The translations under genes were made by a program, and so were the position numbers. From contig CAMAQD010000001.1 in assembly GCA_945860385.1 (NCBI GenBank), positions 127,208 to 191,207 on the forward strand: a DNA stretch of 64,000 nucleotides, in the 5' to 3' direction. Shown here in pieces: positions 8,091 to 17,623 of this stretch. The notes beneath the pieces were generated by a model. That model saw only the letters and a program-made list of their open reading frames with translations, did not search any database and had not been told where the DNA came from. This stretch comes from Flavobacterium psychrophilum (GTDB lineage Bacteria > Bacteroidota > Bacteroidia > Flavobacteriales > Flavobacteriaceae). Positions within the stretch are counted from its first letter, which is position 1. Each line of letters begins with the position of its first letter.

Positions 8091-8795
8091 TTATTTTTTA
8101 ACCACCAATCTAAATCCTTCTCCGTGGATGTTCAGGATTTCCACATTAGGATCTAATTTGAGATATTTTCTCAATTTAGCAATATAAACGTCCATGCTTC
8201 TTGAAGTGAAATAATTGTCGTCTCTCCAAATTTTCGTCAAGGCCAATTCTCTTGGCATTAGATCATTCTCGTGAAGAATCAACATTTTCAACAATTCGTT
8301 TTCTTTTGGAGATAATTTAACTGGTTCTTCATCATTAATGGACAAAAACCGAAGTTTAGAATTCAAGTGAAATTTCCCAACATTAAATTCAAACTGAACT
8401 GGTTCTGCCTGAGTTGTAGAGGATTTTCTTTGAATAATTGCTCTAATTTTCATCAACAAAACCTCTGAATCAAAAGGTTTATTCAAATAATCGTCAGCCC
8501 CAGCCTTGTATCCTTTTAGCACATCTTCTTTCATAGATTTTGCTGTCAGGAAAATAATTGGCACTTCCTGATTTTTTTCTCTGATCTCTTTAGCCAATGT
8601 ATAACCGTCTTTATAAGGCATCATTACATCCAAAATGCACAAATCGTAATTATCCTTTTTGAATTTTTCAAAGCCTTCCATTCCGTTTTTTGCCAAAGTG
8701 ACATCAAAATCATTTAGCATTAAATAGTCTTTTAGAACAGCCCCAAAATTGAGGTCGTCTTCAACCAAAAGTATTCTTTTATTTACATTTTCCAT
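8091..8795 (-). CDS. rprY: OmpR-family response regulator, RprY-like
   Basis: A 234-residue response regulator with an N-terminal receiver domain (acidic pair E12-D13-D14, phospho-acceptor D56 in CILDVMMPYKDG, K in NKPFD) and a C-terminal winged-helix OmpR/PhoB DNA-binding domain (about 135-234, ending HGEGFRLVVKK). It starts 3 bp after the stop of the histidine kinase gene, its obvious partner. The pair matches the RprX/RprY system of Bacteroidetes in layout and sequence style. Its regulon cannot be read from this window. Confidence 0.9.
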   Translation of the reverse strand: MENVNKRILLVEDDLNFGAVLKDYLMLNDFDVTLAKNGMEGFEKFKKDNYDLCILDVMMPYKDGYTLAKEIREKNQEVPIIFLTAKSMKEDVLKGYKAGADDYLNKPFDSEVLLMKIRAIIQRKSSTTQAEPVQFEFNVGKFHLNSKLRFLSINDEEPVKLSPKENELLKMLILHENDLMPRELALTKIWRDDNYFTSRSMDVYIAKLRKYLKLDPNVEILNIHGEGFRLVVKK

Positions 8796-8798
8796 ATC

Positions 8799-10382
8799 TT
8801 AATTTATTAATGGTATTTTTATTATGAAGGTACTCCCTTTTCCCTTTTCACTTTCTACAGTAATTTGACCATTGTGGTCGTCAATAATTTTCTTTACATA
8901 AGCTAATCCTAGTCCGTGACCTTTTACATCGTGTAAATCTCCTGTGTGCTCGCGATAGAATTTTTCAAAAACTCTTTTTTGAGCTATTTTACTCATTCCT
9001 ATTCCATTATCTTTAATCTTAATAATTAAAAATTCTTTTACGTTTTCAGTAAAAATGTCAATTTTTGGAATATTTGGAGAATACTTTATAGCATTTTCCA
9101 AAATGTTCACAATTACATTAATAAAATGAACTTCATTCAACAAAACATTGGTTCGTTCCGCTACAAAATGTTTAGTAATAGTGCCTTGTCTATCTTCTAA
9201 AATCAGATTAACATGTTCGATTGCATCTTCTATAACTTCCTGAATATTGACAGTTTCTTTGCTAATGTCTAATTCTTTTTTCTCCAACTTTGATATTCGC
9301 AACACATTTTCCACCTGGGCATGCATCCGTTTATTTTCATCTTTAATCATTTGAAGGTATTTGAGAACCATGGTCTCATTTCCAATGATTTTTGGATTTT
9401 TTATAGCATCCAAAGCCAAATTTATAGTTGCAATCGGTGTTTTAAATTCGTGAGTCATATTATTAATGAAATCTGATTTTATCTCAGATATATGACGTTG
9501 GCGAATCAACTGGTTCAGTGCACTTGTGTAAGCAATAATAATTATGAGCGTAAAAATGATGGACAATAATGTTATTCCTATCAAATCTGTTAGTATAAAT
9601 TTCTTTTTATGTGGGAATGAAACATATAATTGATATTTATTATTCCCTTCATTATCTGAAAATATGGATATCTTATAGGTGTTATTTTCATCGTAAACAA
9701 ACCCATCCGATTTTACTTTAGTTGCTAAACCACTACTATAAACACCAAATTCAAATTTTGTATTAACACCATATTTTACTAATTCTTTTTTCAATAACTT
9801 TTCCAAATCTTCTTTAGAAATTCTTTCTTGTATAGGCATTGTAGAAGCAATATCCTTAAAGAAAATTTCAAATTGCGCTTTATCCAAAACATTTAAACTT
9901 CCCGATTTTTCAATTTTGACATCAGGTATCAAATCCTGCTGAACACTTGAATTGTCAATTTTATTATTGTTGTAAACTTCGGTAACTCGTTTAGCATTAA
10001 AGCTTTTTAATTTTACACTATCCAATTTTTTTCCAAAAATTGAAGAAGTAATATCAAAATTTTCTTCTTTTAAAACACTCGAATAAACTGTCGTTGTATT
10101 ATTCTGGTGATTCTTTTGAATGTAATAAAACTCAAGCAGATCAACTTTTTGTGGTATTTTTCCAATGCTATCTTTTAGCCTATTGTACTTGTCAAAAAAA
10201 GTATAAGCCTCTTGTTCTTGAAGTTTATCGGCCACTGTTCCAATTACCGATTTGACATGAAATTCAAATTGCTCGTCATTATTTTTTAACGAGGTATTAA
10301 ACCAATATACTTGTACCAAAATTATCCCGATTAAGGATAAACTCATCAATAAAACCAGTATTCTAAAAAACAATTTATTCAT
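8799..10382 (-). CDS. rprX: Sensor histidine kinase, RprX-like
   Basis: A 527-residue membrane histidine kinase. TM1 is at about 7-28, a long periplasmic sensor region of unknown fold spans about 30-265, and TM2 is at about 266-290. The dimerisation/phospho-acceptor domain contains NNMTHEFKTPIATI (His near 312), and the ATPase domain has N-box INVIVNILENAIKYSPN, G1 IKIKDNGIGM and G2 VKGHGLGLAYV. It signals to the response regulator encoded 3 bp downstream. A TAATTTTG hexamer-like box lies so close to the ATG that it is unlikely to be the promoter. Transcription more likely reads through from coaE and the glycosyltransferase gene. Confidence 0.92.
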   Translation of the reverse strand: MNKLFFRILVLLMSLSLIGIILVQVYWFNTSLKNNDEQFEFHVKSVIGTVADKLQEQEAYTFFDKYNRLKDSIGKIPQKVDLLEFYYIQKNHQNNTTTVYSSVLKEENFDITSSIFGKKLDSVKLKSFNAKRVTEVYNNNKIDNSSVQQDLIPDVKIEKSGSLNVLDKAQFEIFFKDIASTMPIQERISKEDLEKLLKKELVKYGVNTKFEFGVYSSGLATKVKSDGFVYDENNTYKISIFSDNEGNNKYQLYVSFPHKKKFILTDLIGITLLSIIFTLIIIIAYTSALNQLIRQRHISEIKSDFINNMTHEFKTPIATINLALDAIKNPKIIGNETMVLKYLQMIKDENKRMHAQVENVLRISKLEKKELDISKETVNIQEVIEDAIEHVNLILEDRQGTITKHFVAERTNVLLNEVHFINVIVNILENAIKYSPNIPKIDIFTENVKEFLIIKIKDNGIGMSKIAQKRVFEKFYREHTGDLHDVKGHGLGLAYVKKIIDDHNGQITVESEKGKGSTFIIKIPLIN

Positions 10383-10456
10383 CGATACAAAATTAGTATT
10401 TTAACAATATAAATAATAATAATTTAACCAAAGATTAACAGCGTTCAATCAAATTA

Positions 10457-11038
10457 TTAAATCTTCAAAATTTTAAGAATTTTATCAATTTCTAGTTTTG
10501 TAGTTTTTGGATTCACATTTTCGATAACAAAATCACTTTTAGCAATGCGTTGATCATCATTCCATTGCGCATTTATTCGTTTTAAAACTTGCTCTCTTGT
10601 AGTGTTGTCGCGTTGAATTACTCTCTGAATCCTTGATTCTATTGGTGCTGTAACCGTTATTATCAAATCGCAATTTTCAGAACTTCCACTCTCAAATAAA
10701 ATGGCGGCTTCATAAATAACGAAGGGAGCGTTCTTGTAGTTCAAAACCCAATCTTGGAAATGTTTTCTAACGGCTGGATGAATAATGGCATTCAGTTGTT
10801 TTAGTTTTTCGGGATTGCTAAATACAATTTGAGATAGCTTTTCTCGGTTCAAAATTGCTTCATCAAAAATAGATTCGCCAAAAGCTTTTCTAATTGCATC
10901 TATAATTTCTTCCGATTGCATGATTTTTCTGGCTTCATCATCAGCAATATAAACAGGAACATTAGCCTTTCTAAAATGATTGGCGATCGTGGTTTTTCCA
11001 CTTCCGATGCCTCCTGTTAATCCAATTATTTTTGTCAT
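10457..11038 (-). CDS. coaE: Dephospho-CoA kinase
   Basis: A 193-residue P-loop kinase catalysing the last step of coenzyme A synthesis (ATP-dependent phosphorylation of the ribose 3'-OH of dephospho-CoA). The Walker A motif is GLTGGIGSGKTTIA (7-20). ADDEARKIM, LNAIIHPAVRKHF and PFVIYEAAILFESG are conserved CoaE segments, and length is standard. The start codon lies 1 bp after the glycosyltransferase stop (11040), so the two are translationally close. CoaBC, an earlier step of the same pathway, is encoded about 6 kb away on the same strand. Confidence 0.95.
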   Translation of the reverse strand: MTKIIGLTGGIGSGKTTIANHFRKANVPVYIADDEARKIMQSEEIIDAIRKAFGESIFDEAILNREKLSQIVFSNPEKLKQLNAIIHPAVRKHFQDWVLNYKNAPFVIYEAAILFESGSSENCDLIITVTAPIESRIQRVIQRDNTTREQVLKRINAQWNDDQRIAKSDFVIENVNPKTTKLEIDKILKILKI

Positions 11039-11039
11039 C

Positions 11040-12038
11040 TTATTTTTTAAAAAACAGCTCCGGAAATGCGTCTTGCGGTTTTTGATTCAGAATAATGACT
11101 TTGATAAAGGATTCTATAAACCCTGTTCCATAACCATAAAATTGTTTCCAAACTGCTTTGATGGATAACAATCCCACTTTGAAACTTTTGTTTTTATAGG
11201 TTGATACCAAAAAAATCATCAAAAAATACCCAAAATACAATTGGAGAAATATATCATATGTAAAAATTAACAAAATCACCGCAAAAAGTAAACCAATTAT
11301 AAAAACGGATGGAAAGAAAAAGGTAAGCTTGTTGTATTGAGGATACCAACTATTCAGGATGGGTCTGGCTTTGCCAAATTTATTGACCTGAACTGTAAAT
11401 TTTTCCCAGTCGATTCTTCTTTTGTGATAAACATAAGCTTTTGGAAAAAGTCTGGTTTCAAAACCCAAATTCCACAAACGGATAGATAAATCAGGATCTT
11501 CGCCGGGATGAATATTCCCAAAACCATTCGATGCTTCAAAGGCTTTTCTGGACAATCCCATATTGAAACTTCGGGGTTGAAATTTATCGATTTTCTCCGA
11601 ACCACCACGAATTCCGCCAGTAGTAAGAAAAGAAGTCATCGCAAAATTGATGGCTTTTTGAATATCCGAAAAACTATCTAAAGCCGCATCAGGTCCTCCA
11701 AAACAATCAACATAATTTTCTTTTAGCGCCCTGGCAACTTCAGTCAAATAACTTTTTGGAATAATACAATCGGAATCGAAAATGATAAAATAGTCGCCTT
11801 TGGCTTTTTTCATTCCATAATTTCTAGAATCTCCAGGCCCTGAATTTTCCTTAAAAGAATAAGATAAGTGCAATTTTCCAGCATATTTGCGCACCACATC
11901 ATCACAACGAAGAGAAGAACCGTCTTCTACTAGTACCACTTCAAAATTATCGGAATAATCCTGTAGTGATAAACTCTCTAAAAGCTCATCCACTTCATCC
12001 GGACGATTGTAAACGGGTATGATTAAAGAAAACAACAT
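11040..12038 (-). CDS. Glycosyltransferase family 2, membrane-associated
   Basis: A 332-residue GT-A-fold glycosyltransferase. The N-terminal nucleotide-sugar-binding part has FSLIIPVYNRPDEVDELLES and the metal-binding D-x-D in IIFDSDCIIP (about 94-103). GGPDAAL and the PGEDPDLSIRLWNLG segment (ED catalytic region) follow. Two hydrophobic segments near the C-terminus (about 240-285) anchor it to the membrane. Donor and acceptor are unknown; surface polysaccharide or lipid glycosylation is likely. It is the first gene of a minus-strand run with coaE and rprX-rprY, with a TATCTTTG promoter box upstream. Confidence 0.9.
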   Translation of the reverse strand: MLFSLIIPVYNRPDEVDELLESLSLQDYSDNFEVVLVEDGSSLRCDDVVRKYAGKLHLSYSFKENSGPGDSRNYGMKKAKGDYFIIFDSDCIIPKSYLTEVARALKENYVDCFGGPDAALDSFSDIQKAINFAMTSFLTTGGIRGGSEKIDKFQPRSFNMGLSRKAFEASNGFGNIHPGEDPDLSIRLWNLGFETRLFPKAYVYHKRRIDWEKFTVQVNKFGKARPILNSWYPQYNKLTFFFPSVFIIGLLFAVILLIFTYDIFLQLYFGYFLMIFLVSTYKNKSFKVGLLSIKAVWKQFYGYGTGFIESFIKVIILNQKPQDAFPELFFKK

Positions 12039-12079
12039 AAATTAAAAATAAAGTGAATCTTTTGACTTAAAAATTTTAA

Positions 12080-12087
12080 CAAAGATA
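12080..12087 (-). promoter_or_regulatory. Promoter -7 box (TATCTTTG) for the glycosyltransferase-coaE-rprXY run
   Basis: On the minus strand TATCTTTG matches the Bacteroidetes -7 consensus TAnnTTTG, 41 bp upstream of the glycosyltransferase ATG and just after the fabV terminator. No TTTG lies at the ideal 19-bp distance, so the -33 part is weak. Confidence 0.5.
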
Positions 12088-12100
12088 AACTTTTATCCAC

Positions 12101-12131
12101 AAAAAAACCACCACGCAGTCCGTGATGGTTG
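12101..12131 (-). terminator. Rho-independent terminator of fabV
   Basis: Reading on the minus strand, AACCATCACG pairs with CGTGGTGGTT (one G-T pair, small loop GACTG) and is followed by a run of T. It lies 34 bp after the fabV stop codon and before the glycosyltransferase promoter. Confidence 0.85.
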
Positions 12132-12164
12132 TACTATTTTTAATTCTAAAAAATTAGTGTTTAA

Positions 12165-13355
12165 TTATACAATACTAGGAATCCCTACCATTTCGTTGGT
12201 ATCTGCTTTATAATCCACACCTGCGAAATCGAAACCAAAAAGATTCAAGAAATCTTTTCTATAGCCTTCTAAATCTCCAATTTCAGGTAAACTTTCGGTT
12301 GAAGCTTGTTTCCATAAAGTGGCCACTTTTTCCTGAACATCGTCACGCATTTCCCAATCGTCAACTCTAATTCTACCTTTTTCATCAGTAGGAATTGGCT
12401 TGCCAGTGTACAATCTGTCTTGGTACAAACGTTGGATTTGTTCGATACAACCTTCGTGAATTCCCTCCTCTTTCATTATTTTATATAACAAGGAAATATA
12501 CAACGGAATCACAGGAATCGCTGAACTAGCTTGGGTTACCAAAGCTTTATTCACTGATACAAATGCTTGTCCATCGATAGATTTTAAACTATCCGAAATC
12601 GAGAAAGCAGAAGCTTCAAGATGATCTTTGGCACGACCAATTGTTCCTTTTCTATAAACCGCTTCAGTAAGTGATGGCCCAATATAAGAATAAGCAACTG
12701 TTTTAACTCCGGGAGCCAAAAGATTTTCTGCCTTCAAAGCGTCCATCCACATTGCCCAGTCCTCGCCACCCATTACGGCAACCGTATTGGCAATATCATC
12801 ATCCTGACAAGGGGCAATACTAATATCAGTTACAGTTCCTGTATGAAAATCGACGGTTTTGTTCGTGTAAGTTGATCCAATGGGTTTCAAAACCGAACGA
12901 TGCAAAACTCCCGTTACAGGATGCAAACGAACCGGCGAAGCCAAACTATAGATAACCAAATCTACCTGACCTAAATCAGCTTTTATAAGGTCTAGCGTTT
13001 GTCTTTTAATTTCATTTGAAAACGCATCACCGTTAACACTTTTGGCATACAGACCAGCCTTCTGTGCTTCATTTTCAAAAGCGGCCGAATTGTACCAACC
13101 TGGCGAACCCGGTTTTCCTTCTAATGGAGGTTTTTCAAAAAATACACCGATAGTTGCAGCATCAGAACCAAAGGCTGCGGTAATTCTTGAAGCCAAACCA
13201 AATCCTGTTGAAGCTCCAATTACTAAAACTTTTTTGGGGCCGCTTATAACTCCTTTCGATTTGACGTATCCGATTTGATTTTTTACACTTTGCGCACATC
13301 CCACTGGGTGTGATGTCACACAAATAAATCCTCTCATTCTTGGTTCTATAATCAT
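12165..13355 (-). CDS. fabV: Trans-2-enoyl-CoA / enoyl-ACP reductase FabV
   Basis: A 396-residue NADH-dependent enoyl reductase of the FabV/TER family, which reduces trans-2-enoyl thioesters in the last step of the fatty-acid elongation cycle. The N-terminus IIEPRMRGFICVTSHPVGC is characteristic, and the cofactor motif is GASTGFGLASRI. The long-spaced catalytic motif Y-x8-K is present as YRKGTIGRAK, which distinguishes FabV from FabI (Y-x6-K). Length (about 400) matches FabV. It is monocistronic, with its own promoter (13396-13425) and terminator (12101-12131). Confidence 0.95.
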   Translation of the reverse strand: MIIEPRMRGFICVTSHPVGCAQSVKNQIGYVKSKGVISGPKKVLVIGASTGFGLASRITAAFGSDAATIGVFFEKPPLEGKPGSPGWYNSAAFENEAQKAGLYAKSVNGDAFSNEIKRQTLDLIKADLGQVDLVIYSLASPVRLHPVTGVLHRSVLKPIGSTYTNKTVDFHTGTVTDISIAPCQDDDIANTVAVMGGEDWAMWMDALKAENLLAPGVKTVAYSYIGPSLTEAVYRKGTIGRAKDHLEASAFSISDSLKSIDGQAFVSVNKALVTQASSAIPVIPLYISLLYKIMKEEGIHEGCIEQIQRLYQDRLYTGKPIPTDEKGRIRVDDWEMRDDVQEKVATLWKQASTESLPEIGDLEGYRKDFLNLFGFDFAGVDYKADTNEMVGIPSIV

Positions 13356-13395
13356 ATATGTAAAATTATGCTGTTATTCGGTATTTTTAAGTGGA

Positions 13396-13425
13396 CAAAT
13401 ATAAGTCATTTCTTTAATTCAACAA
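13396..13425 (-). promoter_or_regulatory. Bacteroidetes-type promoter of fabV
   Basis: On the minus strand TTG (13425-13423), a 19-bp spacer and TATATTTG (13403-13396) match the Bacteroidetes primary sigma consensus (TTTG-N19-TAnnTTTG). It overlaps the last codons of recN and lies about 40 bp before the fabV ATG. Confidence 0.75.
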
Positions 13426-15066
13426 GGCTTTTGCATGGTTTAATGCGGAATCCGAAACCACAGTTCCTGATAACATTTGCGCAATCTCGACAATGCGTTC
13501 TTCGCCAGACAATAATCGTAATTCCGATTGTGTGTCCTCGCCAACGGTTGCTTTAGAAACCTTGAAATGCGCCGTTCCTTTGGCTGCAATTTGTGGCAAA
13601 TGGGTAATGGCGAATATTTGCATCGTCTGACTCATTTCTTTCATAATCTCGCCCATTCTATTGGCAATTTCACCAGAAACACCTGTGTCGATTTCATCAA
13701 AAATTAAGGTTGGTAATTTTGAATATTGTGCTAATATTGCTTTAACAGCCAACATAATCCTTGACATTTCACCTCCAGAAGCTACTTTTTTTAACAAGCC
13801 AAAATCGGTTCCTTTATTGGCCGAAAATAAAAACTGAAGTTCGTCTTTTCCGTTTTCGAAATAAGTTGAAGCCCAATTTAAATCCATTTTGAAACGAACA
13901 TTTGGCATTCCTAAAGTCTCTAAAATTGAAATTAGTTTTTGAGATAATATAGGAACTGCTTTAACTCTTTTGTCGTGAATCGCTTTGGACAAAGTATCTA
14001 AAGCTTCTGTTTTTTGCTGAATAGAATCGTTCATAGAAGCTATTTCGTGTTCCAGATTCCCTAATTCAAATACCGAATTCTCCAATTTGGTTTGAATTTC
14101 TAACAACTCATCAACGGTGGCAACTTGGTGTTTCTTTTGCAGAGTATATATTAATTGCAACTTCTGGCTGATTAATTCTAATTGTTCAGGATCGTTAATG
14201 AGTTTCTCTGAACAACGATTCAATTCATCCGAAATATCGTCAAATTCAATCGTAAGACTTGTAATTCTTTCTACTAACGAAAAATATTCGGGTGAAAATG
14301 AAGCGATTTTTTGCAAAGAAACCTTGATTTCCTTCAAATTGTGCATCACTCCTATTTGTTCTTCATTGGCAATAGCCAAAGATTTATCGATAGATTCCTT
14401 AATTATTTCGACATTATTCAACTTTTCAAAATCAGCTTCAAGGGTTTCTTGCTCGCCAGATTTCAAATTGGCTGCAATCAATTCGTCTAATAGAAAAGTG
14501 TTGTATTCTTTCTCTTTATATGATTCAGCTTGTTTTTTAAGCAACGAATTCAACTTCGATTTATCGGATTTATAACTTTTTAAAAGCGTTTGATACTCTA
14601 AAATACCTCCTTGATTAGCAGCAATGGCATCGATAATTTCGAACTGAACTTTCTCCTCGGACAATTCCTGCGTTTGATGTTGGGAGTGAATGTCTATCAA
14701 AAACAAACTTAATTCTTGCAATTCCTGAAGGTTTACAGGACTGTCATTGATAAAAGCCCTAGATTTTCCGGAAGGAAGAATTTCACGACGAATGATGGTT
14801 TCGTCTTCATAATCTAAATCATTTGCTTCAAAAAAGGGGCGCAAATTGTATTTTGATATAGCAAAATGAGCTTCGATGACGCACTTTTCTTCTTTGTTTT
14901 TTAAGGAAGTTAAATCGGCTCTTTTTCCTAAAACCAATCCTAAAGCACCTAAAATTATGGATTTTCCTGCACCAGTTTCTCCAGTAATAATCGAAAATCC
15001 TTTAGAAAAATCGATGGACAATTTTTCGATTAAAGCATAGTTTTTTATCGACAGAGAAGTTATCAT
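13414..15066 (-). CDS. recN: DNA repair protein RecN
   Basis: A 550-residue SMC-like ATPase that acts in double-strand-break repair. Walker A is ITGETGAGKSIILGALGLVLG (about 28-48). The protein starts with MITSLSIKNYALIEKLSIDF, and central coiled-coil arms span about 150-370. The C-terminal half carries the signature VASGGEMSRIMLAVKA, Walker B PTLIFDEIDTGVSG and D/H-loop residues ITHLPQIAA. Length is normal. It is the last gene of the run bamD-rpoZ-coaBC-DUF4835-recN. Confidence 0.96.
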   Translation of the reverse strand: MITSLSIKNYALIEKLSIDFSKGFSIITGETGAGKSIILGALGLVLGKRADLTSLKNKEEKCVIEAHFAISKYNLRPFFEANDLDYEDETIIRREILPSGKSRAFINDSPVNLQELQELSLFLIDIHSQHQTQELSEEKVQFEIIDAIAANQGGILEYQTLLKSYKSDKSKLNSLLKKQAESYKEKEYNTFLLDELIAANLKSGEQETLEADFEKLNNVEIIKESIDKSLAIANEEQIGVMHNLKEIKVSLQKIASFSPEYFSLVERITSLTIEFDDISDELNRCSEKLINDPEQLELISQKLQLIYTLQKKHQVATVDELLEIQTKLENSVFELGNLEHEIASMNDSIQQKTEALDTLSKAIHDKRVKAVPILSQKLISILETLGMPNVRFKMDLNWASTYFENGKDELQFLFSANKGTDFGLLKKVASGGEMSRIMLAVKAILAQYSKLPTLIFDEIDTGVSGEIANRMGEIMKEMSQTMQIFAITHLPQIAAKGTAHFKVSKATVGEDTQSELRLLSGEERIVEIAQMLSGTVVSDSALNHAKALLN

Positions 15067-15116
15067 TTATATAATATTTGAAAAAGGATTGTAAAATTAA
15101 AAAAGTAAGAGGACAA

Positions 15117-16001
15117 TTAATATTTAATATTAGCCCATATACTGGCGTTTAACGGAGATGTTTTATTTAAACTTTCCACTAAATCTGCAATGGGAATGTT
15201 GGGTCCACCCGAAAAAATAGAAACAATTTCGTCAGATTTAGCATCAAAAAAAAGTCGGGTTAAGAACGCATTTGGCTTCGCCGCATTTAATTTTCCAATA
15301 TTTAACAAGGCTAATTTAATTTTTTCTTTTGCAGTTTTTAAATCTTGAGTCATTATGTCTAAACCTGAATGGTACAAAAACAAAGATTGTCGAAGATCAT
15401 TATAGGCGGGTGCCAATAAATCATTTACCATAAAATACCTGCTGTTGTTTCCGTCTGATGGACTCCAGCCCTTATAACCACTTTGTTGGGCAACATTTGC
15501 AATGTTTTGAGCGGTTTCAAAAAAAGGATTTCCACCCACAGCTATAAAAGTATCTGTGTCCAATCCTATAATTATATGGCTGTAAAAAGAAATCACAGAA
15601 ACTAAATTCGATTCAAACTCAGCTGGATTGAAGATTAGCGGTTGGAACTCGGTATAATTAAAACTGAAATCTTTATCATTATAATTCAATATTGGAGTTG
15701 AATAAGAAGAATTATAAACGAGTCGAGAGGATTGAACTTGGATTGTAGCTGTATATTTATCCGATTCATAAGAATTGAGTGTTATATACATAGAACAATT
15801 TATCTTTTCATTTTGTTTGAATATTTGTCCTGTCCACTGTGTTTGATTGATAAATTCGCTCAACGAGGTTTGCAGTGTTTTGAAAACTTGTTGATTTGCG
15901 TTTGGTAATTTTTCGGCATTTACGGTAACTGTGCAGCTTAACTCCTGAGAATGAGCAATTCCAAAAGTAAGCATTAAGAAAAAAACAATTATTCTAGTCA
16001 T
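15117..16001 (-). CDS. DUF4835 family secreted protein
   Basis: A 294-residue protein with signal peptide MTRIIVFFLMLTFGIAHSQE, so exported to the periplasm or outer membrane. The mature part has NQTQWTGQIF, FIAVGGNPFFETAQNIANVA and the GWSPSDGNNSRYFMVNDLL segment, which I recognise as the DUF4835 family conserved next to coaBC and recN in Bacteroidetes. Some annotations link the family to the type IX secretion system, but nothing in this window tests that. No enzyme motif is visible. Confidence 0.85.
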   Translation of the reverse strand: MTRIIVFFLMLTFGIAHSQELSCTVTVNAEKLPNANQQVFKTLQTSLSEFINQTQWTGQIFKQNEKINCSMYITLNSYESDKYTATIQVQSSRLVYNSSYSTPILNYNDKDFSFNYTEFQPLIFNPAEFESNLVSVISFYSHIIIGLDTDTFIAVGGNPFFETAQNIANVAQQSGYKGWSPSDGNNSRYFMVNDLLAPAYNDLRQSLFLYHSGLDIMTQDLKTAKEKIKLALLNIGKLNAAKPNAFLTRLFFDAKSDEIVSIFSGGPNIPIADLVESLNKTSPLNASIWANIKY

Positions 16002-16072
16002 ACGGAGTTACTATTTATTATTTGATATGGAATGTGCGCAAATTATCATGATTCTTAATCCTATTCACAGTC

Positions 16073-17284
16073 TCATTTCGTGAAATGGGCAACAATTTTG
16101 TTTAAAATATCATCAGCAACGGCTTCTTTCGATTTTAACTCCATTGGTTCTACTTTAAATTTTTTGTCAATAAAAGTAATTTTATTGGTTGGTTTTCCAA
16201 AACCAGCACCTTCATCTTGCAAAGAATTTAGAACTATCAAATCTAAGTTTTTTTTCTGAATTTTAGACTTTGCATTATCAATTTCATTTTCAGTTTCCAA
16301 TGCAAAACCAACTAAAAACTGATTTTTCTTGATTTCGCCCAATGAAGCTAGAATATCTTTTGTTTTTTCGAGTTCGATTGAAAACTCATTTGCATCTTTT
16401 TTTAATTTTTGAATCGAAACATGCTTTGGTTTATAATCCGCCACTGCTGCTGCTGCAATAGCCACATCTACATTGTCAAAATACTGATGGCAAGCATCAT
16501 ACATTTCCTCAGCCGAAACTACAGGAACTACATTAACCAAATGATTATCAATTTTTAAATGAGTAGGTCCAGTAACTAAAACCACTGAAGCCCCCAGATT
16601 TGCTGCACTTTGAGCAATGTCAAAACCCATTTTACCAGTCGAATGATTTCCTATAAAACGCACAGGATCTATTGCTTCGTATGTTGGGCCTGCAGTAATT
16701 AGTATCTTTTTTCCCTTGAGAGGTAACTTAGCTTCTAAATCGGCTTCTAAAAATGCCACAATATGTTCAGGTTCAGACATTCTTCCTTCGCCTGATAAAC
16801 CACTTGCTAATTCGCCTGATTCAGCAGGAATTATTGTATCTCCAAACAATTTTAATTTATGAAAACTCTCCAATGTTGAAGGATGAATATACATATCCAA
16901 ATCCATTGCAGGCGCAAAATATACTGGGCATTTTGCCGATAAATAAGTGGCAATTAAAAGATTGTCGCAAGTACCATTTGCCATTTTAGACAACGTGTTT
17001 GCCGTTGCAGGAGCAATAACTATCAAATCAGCCCAAAGACCCAATTCGACGTGACTGTTCCATTTTTCGTTCTCCTCATCCTGATTGTAAAAACTGGAAT
17101 AAACAGGATTTTTGGACAAGGTAGATAAGGTAAGTGGTGTTATAAAATCCTTAGAAGCAGGTGTCATTATCACTTGGACATGTGCACCTGCTTTTATAAA
17201 AAGTCGAACTAATGTAGCTGTTTTATAGGCTGCAATTCCACCGGAAATACCCAGTAAAATTTTTTTTCCGCTTAAAACTGACAT
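16073..17284 (-). CDS. coaBC: Bifunctional phosphopantothenoylcysteine decarboxylase / phosphopantothenate-cysteine ligase
   Basis: A 403-residue fusion of two CoA-pathway enzymes. The N-terminal CoaC flavoprotein (1-180) contains GISGGIAAYKT, the substrate motif PAMDLDMYIHP and ATANTLSKMANG, and decarboxylates phosphopantothenoylcysteine. The C-terminal CoaB ligase (about 185-403) contains ILITAGPTYEAIDPVRFIGN, NHSTGKMGFDIA, AAAVADYKP and KTKDILASLG and joins cysteine to phosphopantothenate. The start lies 10 bp after the rpoZ stop, in the conserved bamD-rpoZ-coaBC order. Confidence 0.96.
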   Translation of the reverse strand: MSVLSGKKILLGISGGIAAYKTATLVRLFIKAGAHVQVIMTPASKDFITPLTLSTLSKNPVYSSFYNQDEENEKWNSHVELGLWADLIVIAPATANTLSKMANGTCDNLLIATYLSAKCPVYFAPAMDLDMYIHPSTLESFHKLKLFGDTIIPAESGELASGLSGEGRMSEPEHIVAFLEADLEAKLPLKGKKILITAGPTYEAIDPVRFIGNHSTGKMGFDIAQSAANLGASVVLVTGPTHLKIDNHLVNVVPVVSAEEMYDACHQYFDNVDVAIAAAAVADYKPKHVSIQKLKKDANEFSIELEKTKDILASLGEIKKNQFLVGFALETENEIDNAKSKIQKKNLDLIVLNSLQDEGAGFGKPTNKITFIDKKFKVEPMELKSKEAVADDILNKIVAHFTK

Positions 17285-17294
17285 TTATATCGAT

Positions 17295-17612
17295 TTATTT
17301 GGTTCCTTCTCTGTGGTAGATTTTACCTTCTAACCACTCTTGAACAGCTAAAGCGTGAGGTTTAGGCAATTTTTCGTAAAACTTAGAAACTTCTATTTGT
17401 TCTTTGTTTTCAAAAACTTCTTCAAGACTGTCATTGTAAGTAGCGAACTCTTCCAATTTTTCGGTCAATTCTTTTTTGATTTCAGAATTGATTTGGTTTG
17501 CTCTTTTGGCCATAATAGTTATAGCCTCATATACATTTCCTGTAGGCTCTTCTATAACATTTTTATTATATGTTATTGTATTTACCGGAGCATTTGTCTT
17601 TCTTAAATCCAT
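17295..17612 (-). CDS. rpoZ: DNA-directed RNA polymerase omega subunit, Bacteroidetes type
   Basis: A 105-residue protein. The central segment NVYEAITIMAKRANQIN is the RPB6/omega core that latches the beta' C-terminus. The remainder, ending VQEWLEGKIYHREGTK, is the divergent Bacteroidetes extension. The family was long annotated as hypothetical because of its weak similarity to proteobacterial RpoZ. Its place between bamD and coaBC is standard in Flavobacteriales. Confidence 0.9.
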   Translation of the reverse strand: MDLRKTNAPVNTITYNKNVIEEPTGNVYEAITIMAKRANQINSEIKKELTEKLEEFATYNDSLEEVFENKEQIEVSKFYEKLPKPHALAVQEWLEGKIYHREGTK

Positions 17613-17623
17613 TACGTTATTTA

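Noticed and set aside
10383..10400. TAATTTTG box just before rprX as a promoter
   Set aside because: It lies only about 5 bp from the ATG with no TTTG at 19 bp, so initiation would fall inside or at the start codon. It is probably chance in A/T-rich DNA.
14117..14575. 152-codon open frame on the plus strand inside recN
   Set aside because: It is a frame shadow of a well-supported RecN and has low-complexity Ser/Cys-rich content.
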